Below are positions 57,467 to 64,000 of a stretch of DNA of 64,000 nt, one piece after another; position 1 is the first letter of the stretch, and each line of letters starts with the position of its first letter. Origin of the DNA: Pseudomonas izuensis (lineage in GTDB: Bacteria > Pseudomonadota > Gammaproteobacteria > Pseudomonadales > Pseudomonadaceae); the NCBI RefSeq assembly GCF_009861505.1, contig NZ_WTFT01000004.1, forward strand, positions 340,503-404,502, given 5' to 3'. The position numbers and the translations under genes are program-made. The notes under the pieces are model-generated. The model ran no database searches and was not told the origin of the DNA. It worked only from the letters and a program-made list of their open reading frames with translations.

Positions 57467-58245
57467 GACAGTTCCAGTTCCTTTGTTTGAGTCGTTTTGG
57501 GTAGTGCGGCGACGTAGGAGAATTTCTCCAGGAACTGCTGCGCTCGTGCGGTTTGCGGGTTCGTAAAGAAGATCTCGGGAGGGTTTTGCTCGAGGATGCG
57601 CCCGGCATCCATGAACACGATTCGATCGGCCACGGCGCGGGCGAAGGCCATTTCGTGGGTGACGATCAACAGGGTCATGCCCTCGCGGGCCAGGCCTTGA
57701 ATGACCTCCAGCACTTCCTTGACCATTTCCGGGTCGAGGGCGGCGGTGACTTCATCGAACAACATGACCTTGGGGTTCATGCACAGCGAACGGACGATGG
57801 CGATACGTTGCTGCTGACCGCCGGAGAGCTGTCGTGGATAAGCATCGCGCTTGTCCGAAAGGCCCACGCGTTCGAGCAAGGCTTCAGCCTGGGCGCGGGC
57901 TTCACGGCGATCACGTTTCTGCACCTTGAGCGGGCCGAGCAGCAGGTTGTCGAGCACGCTCATGTGCGGGAACAGGTGATAACTCTGGAACACCATGCCG
58001 ATTTGCTGCCGCACTTCGCGCCAGTCGGTGGACGTGTCCAGCAGCTCACGGCCGGCGAATTTAAGACTGCCGCTGTGAGCGGTCTCCAGTCCGTTGAGGC
58101 AACGCAACAAGGTGCTTTTGCCACAACCGCTGGGTCCGAGAATGACGACGACTTCGCCCGGTTTCACACTCAGGTCGATGCCATTGAGCACTTGCTGCTC
58201 GCCGAAGAATTTGTTGAACCCCTTGAACTCGATAAGTGCGCTCAT
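57463..58245 (-). CDS. Amino-acid-type ABC transporter ATPase
   Basis: 260 aa. Walker A GPSGCGKST near residue 35, Q-loop FQSYHLFPH, signature LSGGQQQR near 145 and Walker B VMLFDEVTAALDPE near 163 are complete. Overlaps the binding-protein gene by 4 bp and the downstream permease by 4 bp. Confidence 0.93.
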   Translation of the reverse strand: MSALIEFKGFNKFFGEQQVLNGIDLSVKPGEVVVILGPSGCGKSTLLRCLNGLETAHSGSLKFAGRELLDTSTDWREVRQQIGMVFQSYHLFPHMSVLDNLLLGPLKVQKRDRREARAQAEALLERVGLSDKRDAYPRQLSGGQQQRIAIVRSLCMNPKVMLFDEVTAALDPEMVKEVLEVIQGLAREGMTLLIVTHEMAFARAVADRIVFMDAGRILEQNPPEIFFTNPQTARAQQFLEKFSYVAALPKTTQTKELELS

Positions 58246-58901
58246 GCTTGCGTCCAGCGCCGCTCCAGCACACGCGAGGCGGCCGACAACGGGTAGCAGA
58301 TGAAAAAGAAAAACAGGAACAGCGCGCCGTAGATCAGCACCGATTCGTATGTACGCTCGATGATTTGCTGGCCGACCTTGATCACATCCACCACACCGAT
58401 CAGCACGGCCAGGGAGCTGGTCTTGATGATCCGCGTGTAGACGTTGATGGTCGGCGGCGTCATGCGTTTCAGCGCTTGCGGCAGCAGCACGTAGCCATAG
58501 AGTTGCGTTGCGCTCAGTCCAATCGACAACCCGGCTTCACGCTGCCCGCGAGGCAACGACTGCAACGCACCGCGCACCACTTCACCCACCTCGCTGGCGC
58601 CCCATAGCGAGAGCACCAGCACCGCGCACCAGAAGCTCGGAATGCTCAGACCAAAAAAGATCGGCAGGCCGAAGAACAGCAAGTACAACCAGACCAGCAC
58701 CGGGATCGCCCGGAACAATTCCAGGTAGACCCGCAGGACCGCGTTCAGCCACTTCACATCCAGCGTGCGCAATACGCCGTAGAACACGCCGCCGACGGTG
58801 CTAATGGCGATGCTCAGGAAAGAAATCGACAGGGTTTGCAGCGCGCCCTTGCCCAGTTGCGGCAATGACACCCACAACAACTCAAGACCCGAACTGGCCA
58901 T
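58242..58901 (-). CDS. Amino-acid-type ABC transporter permease (second)
   Basis: 219 aa, His/Glu/Gln-type permease with the loop REAGLSIGLSATQLYGYVLLPQALKRM and about five membrane helices. Overlaps the ATPase gene and the first permease gene (20 bp). Confidence 0.92.
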   Translation of the reverse strand: MASSGLELLWVSLPQLGKGALQTLSISFLSIAISTVGGVFYGVLRTLDVKWLNAVLRVYLELFRAIPVLVWLYLLFFGLPIFFGLSIPSFWCAVLVLSLWGASEVGEVVRGALQSLPRGQREAGLSIGLSATQLYGYVLLPQALKRMTPPTINVYTRIIKTSSLAVLIGVVDVIKVGQQIIERTYESVLIYGALFLFFFFICYPLSAASRVLERRWTQA

Positions 58902-59547
58902 GCTGGAGCCTCCTTTCCAGACGGCTGAGCAACAGCGACAACGGCAAGAACAACAGCACGCAAATCAGCGTCAGCACGGCGAGCATTTCGTAGGTTTTGT
59001 AGTAGAGCGCGATATAGCTCTTGGTGGTGTAGAGAATCTCGGGCACTGCCACCGCCGAGACCACGGTGGTTTCCTTGAGCAGGAAAATGAAATTGGCAAA
59101 CAGCGACGGCAGGCTGAGGATGCCGGCCTGCGGCAGGATCACGTAGCGCAACAATTGTCCGTGGGACAGGCCGATGGAACGACCGGACTCCAGTTGCGCC
59201 TGGGGCACGGCCTCCACGCCGGCGCGCAGCACTTCGGTGAGGTAGGCACCACCGAGGAAGGTCATGGTGATGATTGCTGCAGCAAAACCCGAGACCTTGA
59301 TGCCCAGTGCCGGCAAGGCGAAGTAGACGAAGAACAGTTGAATCAGCAGCGGTGTATTGCGCGCCAGCTCCACATGGAGACCGACCAGGCGCTGCAAGTA
59401 AGGCGTGCGAAACACCAGAATCGTCGCGTTGATCAGCGCCACCAGCAGCGAAGTGCCAATAGCGATGAATCCGACTTGCAGCGTCACACCCACTGCTTTG
59501 AGAAACGCCGGCAAGGTGCTGAGGATAAAAGCGTAATCGAAGTTCAT
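58882..59547 (-). CDS. Amino-acid-type ABC transporter permease (first)
   Basis: 221 aa permease of the same class, loop LESGRSIGLSHGQLLRYVILPQAGIL. First gene of the operon. Its upstream region (59548-59700) is A/T-rich with TTTAAATTCTAATTC-like sequence (reverse strand), which may carry the promoter. Confidence 0.92.
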   Translation of the reverse strand: MNFDYAFILSTLPAFLKAVGVTLQVGFIAIGTSLLVALINATILVFRTPYLQRLVGLHVELARNTPLLIQLFFVYFALPALGIKVSGFAAAIITMTFLGGAYLTEVLRAGVEAVPQAQLESGRSIGLSHGQLLRYVILPQAGILSLPSLFANFIFLLKETTVVSAVAVPEILYTTKSYIALYYKTYEMLAVLTLICVLLFLPLSLLLSRLERRLQHGQFGS

Positions 59548-59739
59548 TGAACATCCTGGACGCCGCTCGGTAAGCGACGGTGGCGCAGTCCATGGACAGA
59601 GGATAACTGTCCGGCAAGCACCAACTTTAAAGGTATAAGAATTAGAATTTAAATACCGTTAAAGCATATTGATATCACGCAAAAAACTATCCAAATGCAT
59701 TTGCCGGGGTGGCAAGACCTATCCTGGGAAGGCCTGCCC

Positions 59740-59832
59740 CTGTAGGAGCGAGCCTGCTCGCGATGGCGGCCTGACATTCAACATTGACGTCGTCTGACAG
59801 TCCGCTTTCGCGAGCAGGCTCGCTCCTACAGG
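59740..59832. repeat. REP doublet (REPIN)
   Basis: AGCGAGCCTGCTCGC arms, 93 bp, in the 365-bp gene-free region between the ABC operon and metQ. Confidence 0.9.
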
Positions 59833-59847
59833 GGTTTTGTGCAGGCA

Positions 59848-59883
59848 CAAAAAAACGCCGACGCTGTATCAGCCGTCGGCGTT
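59848..59883 (-). terminator. Intrinsic terminator of metQ
   Basis: Stem AACGCCGACG / CGTCGGCGTT with a T-run on the minus strand, 30 bp after the metQ stop. Confidence 0.9.
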
Positions 59884-59912
59884 GGAAACCTTGAAGGGGT
59901 TTACCTCGCGAA

Positions 59913-60695
59913 TCAGAACGCTGGCAGTACTGCGCCGCTGTACTTCTTCTCGATGAATGCTTTCACTTCCGGGCTGGTCAGGGCTTTGGCCAGTTTCTGG
60001 ATGGCAACGCTGTCCTTGTTGTCTGGACGAGCCACCAGGAAGTTCACGTAAGGCGAATCCGCACCTTCGATCACCAGTGCGTCTTTAGCCGGGTTCAGAC
60101 CTGCTTCCAGTGCGTAGTTGGTGTTGATCATGTCCAGGTCGACCTGATCCAGCACACGCGGCAGCATGGCGGATTCCAGTTCCTTGAACTTGAAGTTGTG
60201 CGGGTTCTTGGCGATGTCTTTCGGGGTCGCCAGGGCGTTTTTCGGGTCTTTCAACTCGATCAGGCCAGCCTTCTGCAGCAGGATCAGGGCACGGCCGCTG
60301 TTGCTGCCTTCGTTAGGGATGGCAATGGTCGCGCCGTCTTTGAGCTCGGCCAGGGTTTTGACTTTCTTCGAGTAGCCACCGAAGGGTTCAACGTGAACAC
60401 CGATCACGGTTTCCAGGTGAGTGCCTTTGCCTTCGTTGAAGCTTTTCAGGTACGGCAGGGTCTGGAAGTAGTTGGCGTCCAGACGCTTCTGGTCGACCTG
60501 CACGTTCGGCTGAACGTAGTCGGTGAAGACTTTGATCTCCAGGTCCACGCCTTCTTTGGCGAGGGTTGGCTTGATCAGTTCAAGAATCTCGGCGTGTGGA
60601 ATCGGGGTCGCCGCAACCACCAGTTTCTCGCCAGCCTGGGCCAGGCCCGAGGTCAGGGCAGCCGCCAGTGCGGTGAACAACAGAACCTTTTTCAT
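59913..60695 (-). CDS. metQ: MetQ/NlpA-family binding protein, orphan
   Basis: 260 aa. Signal peptide of about 21 residues (LAQA) with no lipobox cysteine. The D-methionine/NlpA pattern is clear: VAATPIPHAEILELIKP near residue 27, NANYFQTLPYLKSF-type region near 78 and IPNEGSNSGRALILLQKAG near 129. It binds methionine or a related compound and must use a metNI encoded elsewhere, since none is adjacent. Probably linked to the sfnR-like gene by the sulfur theme. Confidence 0.9.
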   Translation of the reverse strand: MKKVLLFTALAAALTSGLAQAGEKLVVAATPIPHAEILELIKPTLAKEGVDLEIKVFTDYVQPNVQVDQKRLDANYFQTLPYLKSFNEGKGTHLETVIGVHVEPFGGYSKKVKTLAELKDGATIAIPNEGSNSGRALILLQKAGLIELKDPKNALATPKDIAKNPHNFKFKELESAMLPRVLDQVDLDMINTNYALEAGLNPAKDALVIEGADSPYVNFLVARPDNKDSVAIQKLAKALTSPEVKAFIEKKYSGAVLPAF

Positions 60696-60800
60696 GCAGT
60701 GTCCTTATCGAAAATCACGGTCGCTTGTGGCGACGGCTATTAGTACGAGTGCCAGTGAAGTGCTATCGCTGGCGTGAAGCGGACAATACCGGGATTTTTT

Positions 60801-60814
60801 ATTCCCGAACAATA
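60801..60814. promoter_or_regulatory. A/T-rich motif in the metQ upstream region
   Basis: ATTCCCGAACAATA, related to ATTCCTTAACGAATA upstream of the hydrolase gene (reverse strand at 62572-62585). Lies about 110 bp before metQ. Confidence 0.35.
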
Positions 60815-60878
60815 TCTTTTATTCACTTTCATATTCCATTTTGTTCATACAGCTCTAACCCGTTGGTTGGACGCTATC

Positions 60879-60958
60879 TGTGGGAGCAAAGCTTGCTCGC
60901 GATGGCGTCCTCGCGACAGACCGAGTCGCCTGAATCGCGAGCAAGCTTTGCTCCTACG
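60879..60958. repeat. REP doublet (REPIN) abutting the sfnR-like gene
   Basis: Both arms AGCAAAGCTTGCTCGC. The outer end overlaps the last codons of the sfnR-like gene: read on the minus strand, CCG TAG GAG gives its stop. Confidence 0.9.
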
Positions 60959-61880
60959 GAAGGAGGCCGGCGTCTTTAAGTATTTGTTTCAGGGCGTCTT
61001 TTTCGGCGTCGGAGGCGTTGTCCAGAATCTGTTTGAGCTGCTGTTCGATCCGCGCCAAACCTTCATCCGGCAAATTCAAATGCTCCGGGAGTATCTCGTC
61101 GCCCGTACTGACCAGCAGCGCAAAGTGGATGACGTTTTCCAGCTCCCGGGTATTGCCCGGCCAGCTGTGTCGCTCCAGTACGCGTTGAGCGGCCTCGCTG
61201 ATCAGCGGTACCGGCAAATCCAGGCGCTGGCTGTAGATGCCCAGGAAATACTCCGCCAACGACAGGATATCGCCCACCCGCTCACGCAGCGCCGGCAGTT
61301 CGAGCTGGCCTTCGCTGAGGTAGTGGTAGAGCCGCTCATGGAATTTACCCGCGGCAACCGCCTGGGCCAGGTCGATGCTGGTGGCGGCGACCAGACGCAC
61401 GTCCACCGGACTGGGCTGATACGCACCGACGCGAGTGACTTCGTGGTTTTCCAGCGCGGCGAGCAATTTGATCTGAATCGGCAGCGGCAAGTCGCCGATT
61501 TCATCCAGATACAAGGTGCCACCGTTGGCCGAACCGAACCAGCCGGCACGACTGCTGGCCGAACCGCTGTAACTGCCTGCGGTATAGCCGAACAATTCGG
61601 CGTCGGCGTAAGTCGGGCTGATCGCCCCGCAATTGACCGAGACGAACAACCCGCCGCGATCACTGGCGCGATGGATGTGCCGCGCCAACAACTCTTTGCC
61701 GGTGCCGGTTTCACCACGGATCAGCACCGAGATCGAACGCGGTGCCAGTTGCTCCAGCTCCTGGCGCAATTGTCGTGAGCGTGGATCGACGAACACCAGC
61801 GCCTTGGCGCGGATGCTCAGGGGACTTTTTTCAGCGTCGGGAAAGGTCAGCAGCGGCTGACCGAAGGTTTCAAAGCTCAT
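60954..61880 (-). CDS. sfnR: SfnR-like sigma54-dependent activator with short C-terminus
   Basis: 308 aa. No N-terminal sensor domain; the AAA+ domain starts near residue 30 with Walker A GETGTGKELL at about 54-63 and Walker B GGTLYLDEIGDLP near 119. The sigma54-contacting GAFTGA loop reads GSYSGS (GYTAGSYSGSA). The R-finger region LRERVGDIL and WPGNTRELEN are present. After the AAA+ part only about 45 residues remain and I see no Fis-type helix-turn-helix; the stop codon falls in a REP element. SfnR activates sfn and other organosulfur genes; DNA binding without this domain would be unusual. Confidence 0.8.
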   Translation of the reverse strand: MSFETFGQPLLTFPDAEKSPLSIRAKALVFVDPRSRQLRQELEQLAPRSISVLIRGETGTGKELLARHIHRASDRGGLFVSVNCGAISPTYADAELFGYTAGSYSGSASSRAGWFGSANGGTLYLDEIGDLPLPIQIKLLAALENHEVTRVGAYQPSPVDVRLVAATSIDLAQAVAAGKFHERLYHYLSEGQLELPALRERVGDILSLAEYFLGIYSQRLDLPVPLISEAAQRVLERHSWPGNTRELENVIHFALLVSTGDEILPEHLNLPDEGLARIEQQLKQILDNASDAEKDALKQILKDAGLLP

Positions 61881-61932
61881 GGCAGTCTCCCGCCCAAAAC
61901 CGCCGGGAGACGGGGGGCGTTGAAAAAAAGGT

Positions 61933-62514
61933 TCAGGCACGGCGCAGGGCGTGGTGTTCCATGCGGTTTTGCAAGCGATAGAGATAGGCAAATCCCTGTT
62001 CCCAGCGCTGGTGACCGGACTTCACGTTGATGTGCCCCGCACCCGCCAGGATCCCCGCCTCCGCGCCCCAGTGACGCGCCAGTTCCAGCGCTCGCGGCGC
62101 ACTGACGGCGGCATCGTTGTCGGAGCTGACCACCTGGCTCGGAAACGGCAACAGGTCGGTGGGAATCGGCGCAAAGTTGCGCAACGCCGGCGCACAAGCC
62201 GGGCGCTCGACATCCGCAGGAGCAACCAGCAAGGCCCCGCGAACCTGACGCAAAAACGGCAACGGCGCAGTCGCTGCCCAATGGGCGACGGTGATGCAGC
62301 CCAGGCTATGGGCAATCAGGATCACCGGGGTGCTGTCGGCGACAATCGCCTCGGCCAGCGCCGCGACCCAGTCTTCACGACGTGGTGTCAGCCAGTCGGC
62401 CTGCTCCACCCGTGCGCTGTTCGGCAGACTGTTCTGCCAATGGCTTTGCCAATGATCTTCTGGCGATCCTTGCCAGCCCGGCACAATCAGGTAGCGAATT
62501 GATTCGTTGCGCAT
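61933..62514 (-). CDS. RBBP9/YdeN-family alpha/beta hydrolase
   Basis: 193 aa. The fold is indicated by YLIVPGWQGSPEDHWQSHW near residue 8, the nucleophile Ser in AHSLG near 70, an acidic Asp in SSDNDAAVS near 130 and a His in GAGHINVKSG near 158, giving a complete triad. Serine hydrolase of unknown substrate. It is 52 bp upstream of the sfnR-like gene in the same direction, so probably co-transcribed. A TATTC-GAATA motif lies in its promoter region. Confidence 0.85.
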   Translation of the reverse strand: MRNESIRYLIVPGWQGSPEDHWQSHWQNSLPNSARVEQADWLTPRREDWVAALAEAIVADSTPVILIAHSLGCITVAHWAATAPLPFLRQVRGALLVAPADVERPACAPALRNFAPIPTDLLPFPSQVVSSDNDAAVSAPRALELARHWGAEAGILAGAGHINVKSGHQRWEQGFAYLYRLQNRMEHHALRRA

Positions 62515-62570
62515 GGGGGAACTCTCCTGCTGCGTGTCTGTTCCCGGTCGAGTATAGGGAGGAGAGTTAT

Positions 62571-62586
62571 ATTCGTTAAGGAATAA
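62571..62586. promoter_or_regulatory. Near-palindrome TATTCGTTAAGGAATA upstream of the hydrolase-sfnR unit
   Basis: TATTC and GAATA arms around GTTAAG, 57 bp before the hydrolase start. Similar to the tcyJ palindrome and, on the reverse strand (ATTCCTTAACG), to the sfnB and tauA motifs. Confidence 0.4.
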
Positions 62587-62623
62587 GAAGCTATTTATTA
62601 AGACCTATATCGAATATCAAATC

Positions 62624-62729
62624 TGTAGGAGCTGGCTTGCCAGCGAAGGCGGTGTATCAGCCAATATCGTTATCGCCTGACATGGCGCATTCGCTGCGGT
62701 GCGGCGATCCGACAAGCCAGCTCCTACAA
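62624..62729. repeat. REP doublet (REPIN), CTGGCTTGCCAG class
   Basis: Left arm AGCTGGCTTGCCAGC; right arm partly degraded (GATCCGACAAGCCAGCTCC). 106 bp. Confidence 0.85.
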
Positions 62730-62743
62730 AGGTTTGTGGAATA

Positions 62744-62778
62744 AAAAAGGGGCCGCACCCTGCCAAGGAGACGGCCCC
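62744..62778 (-). terminator. Intrinsic terminator, minus strand
   Basis: Stem GGGGCCG (62749-62755) / CGGCCCC (62772-62778) with a T-run on the minus strand, about 220 bp downstream of the desaturase gene. The gap 62779-63001 has no gene I can support. Confidence 0.8.
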
Positions 62779-63001
62779 GGAAACTCAAAACCTGCCAGCG
62801 TTGATCAACAACCCTGAAGCGGATGATTGGTGAAATTGGTTATCCAATAAAGGAATATTTAATTACTTTAATAGACCCTGATTGCATAAGCCATTGCCCC
62901 CACGGCAACCGCCAATCATCGTTGCTTGCATCACAACCTAGCGTCCCTTTAGGTCAAAATGATGACCAACGTCTTCGTTTTTGAGTTTCCCGGTGCATTG
63001 C

Positions 63002-64000
63002 TCAGACCTGAGCGGCACGCACCTGCTGCGGTTCTGCCGCTTCCTTGCGCACAAACCGGTTCGCCCGACCGAACGTACCGATATCGTTGAAGCGCACGCC
63101 CATCTCGCGCATCACTTTGTGCGCCACCGGTGCCGTCATCTGGCGGATGTAGAACGGCTCCTTCACCACAAAATGATGAATCCCGTGAGTGCTGCCGAAA
63201 TTGAAGCAGAACGCCTGCAACGGCCACAGCCACCAAGCGTTCAACACCTGACACTGCTGCATCACGTTGCCCGGCTCCACGTCGCCGTAGTAATGCATGT
63301 TCGAGCTGATGAAGTGCAGGCAGAAGGTGCGCAACACGTTCGGACCGACGATCACCACGACGGCGATGTCGATGACCTGCATCACCGACAACGTGGTCGC
63401 CGACCATTCAATCGGCGCCCCCAGCAAATGGGCAATGCCATTGGCCGCGTGGAACCCGAGGAACACATACCACGCGCCCCAATGCATCAGCGCCAGCGGT
63501 GCGTAGACCTTCAGAGCGCGCATGGCGATGCTGAGTTTTTGCGCCGCGGTTGGCGCCCTTAGCATGCGGATAAACGCCGACATCACGTTGTCGCCGACCA
63601 TCAACAACCGGGCGATGCCCCAAGGCTCGCCGTTGGTGATCGCCCGCTCTTCCATGTCGGTTTCCGTGCCGGAGACCTTGTGGTGATTGAGGTGCAGATG
63701 ACGGCGAATCCACGGATTGATGGTGCTCGGCCGCGCCAGCCAGACCAGGCCCATCATCAGGTTGTGTGGCACCCGTTGTTTGCGAAAGTACATGCTGTGA
63801 ATCAGATCGTGTTCGAGCTCGTGGGTCAGCGAAGCGAAAAAACCGTTGAGCAACAGGCACGCCCACCAGGCCATATGCCCGGTCATGTAGAGCGCCGCCG
63901 AACCGATCATCCCGGCCAGCGCGAAGGCCAGAATGCCCGCGCCCAGGGCATCCTGGTACATGAGAATCGGGTAGCGCTCGCGCAATTCGACGCCTTTGGC
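63002..64000 (-). CDS. Membrane fatty acid desaturase (5' end outside the window)
   Basis: At least 332 residues are in the window and the frame continues through the right edge, so the start lies beyond it. The di-iron histidine boxes of membrane desaturases are present: HELEHDLIH, HLHLNHH and HGIHH, within several hydrophobic segments. It introduces double bonds into lipid acyl chains or hydroxylates related substrates. The distance from the first histidine box to the visible end suggests that only a short N-terminal part is missing. Substrate regiochemistry is not predictable. Confidence 0.88.
   Translation of the reverse strand, partial: AKGVELRERYPILMYQDALGAGILAFALAGMIGSAALYMTGHMAWWACLLLNGFFASLTHELEHDLIHSMYFRKQRVPHNLMMGLVWLARPSTINPWIRRHLHLNHHKVSGTETDMEERAITNGEPWGIARLLMVGDNVMSAFIRMLRAPTAAQKLSIAMRALKVYAPLALMHWGAWYVFLGFHAANGIAHLLGAPIEWSATTLSVMQVIDIAVVVIVGPNVLRTFCLHFISSNMHYYGDVEPGNVMQQCQVLNAWWLWPLQAFCFNFGSTHGIHHFVVKEPFYIRQMTAPVAHKVMREMGVRFNDIGTFGRANRFVRKEAAEPQQVRAAQV

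Noticed and set aside
62823..62984. 53-codon plus-strand ORF (ATG at 62823) downstream of the desaturase gene
   Set aside because: No ribosome binding site, unusual A/T-rich beginning with decaying composition, and no resemblance to any family; probably chance.

Overview
The window is ordinary-codon chromosomal DNA from a Pseudomonas, most likely the P. fluorescens group. The evidence is gene content and order (cysQ-nudE-yrfG, pckA-hslO-hslR-rimB-rimK-envZ/ompR-tex-gshA), the dense scatter of Pseudomonas-type REP palindromes between genes, Sfn-type organosulfur genes, and a triABC-type efflux operon. I see no rRNA, tRNA, CRISPR array, phage or IS transposase.

Layout. 1-7 kb: nucleotide housekeeping (cysQ, nudE, yrfG), a BON-LysM protein, then a LysR regulator followed by fdhD and an FdhF/YdeP-type molybdenum oxidoreductase. 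7-13 kb: a glycine-zipper exported protein, a thioesterase, a RecQ helicase, a tandem pair of small paralogous proteins, a DUF1493-like protein with an odd N-terminus, and an EamA transporter. 13-25.5 kb: conserved core genes pckA, hslO, hslR, rimB-rimK, envZ-ompR, tex, a thioesterase and gshA. 25.5-46 kb: a largely sulfur-centred stretch with tauABCD (taurine), an aldo-keto reductase, betT behind a BetI-like operator, divergent serine acetyltransferase and D-cysteine desulfhydrase genes, tcyJLN (cystine), a duplicated-domain protein of unknown function, then two sfnB paralogues, an LLM flavin monooxygenase and a metQNI-type transporter. 46-47 kb: a non-coding stretch with a striking foldable element and a gene remnant. 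47-56.5 kb: a large secreted glycosidase-like protein, a triABC-like RND pump with two adaptors, and an orphan AAA ATPase. 56.5-64 kb: an amino-acid-type ABC operon, an orphan metQ, an sfnR-like sigma54 activator with a short C-terminus, an RBBP9/YdeN-type hydrolase and a fatty-acid desaturase cut by the window end.

How it fits together. The 25-46 kb and 60-62 kb blocks look like a sulfur-starvation toolkit: import of taurine, cystine and methionine-like compounds, oxygenases and flavin-linked enzymes to free sulfur from organic compounds, and an SfnR-type regulator. Several of these units share an A/T-rich motif upstream.

Main points for a second look: (1) a riboswitch-like or repeat-like element at 46254-46440 with a three-way junction, a cUUCGg hairpin and competing TAGTAG/CTACTA pairings, just ahead of a gene remnant; (2) a 22-codon ORF with a good ribosome binding site translationally coupled to the first sfnB; (3) an sfnR-like activator with a GSYSGS variant of the GAFTGA loop, whose stop codon is provided by a REP element; (4) an antitoxin-like N-terminus joined to a DUF1493-like domain; (5) 21 REP doublets that fall into spelling classes with matched arms. 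Family assignments are from memory of sequence motifs; no database search was run.
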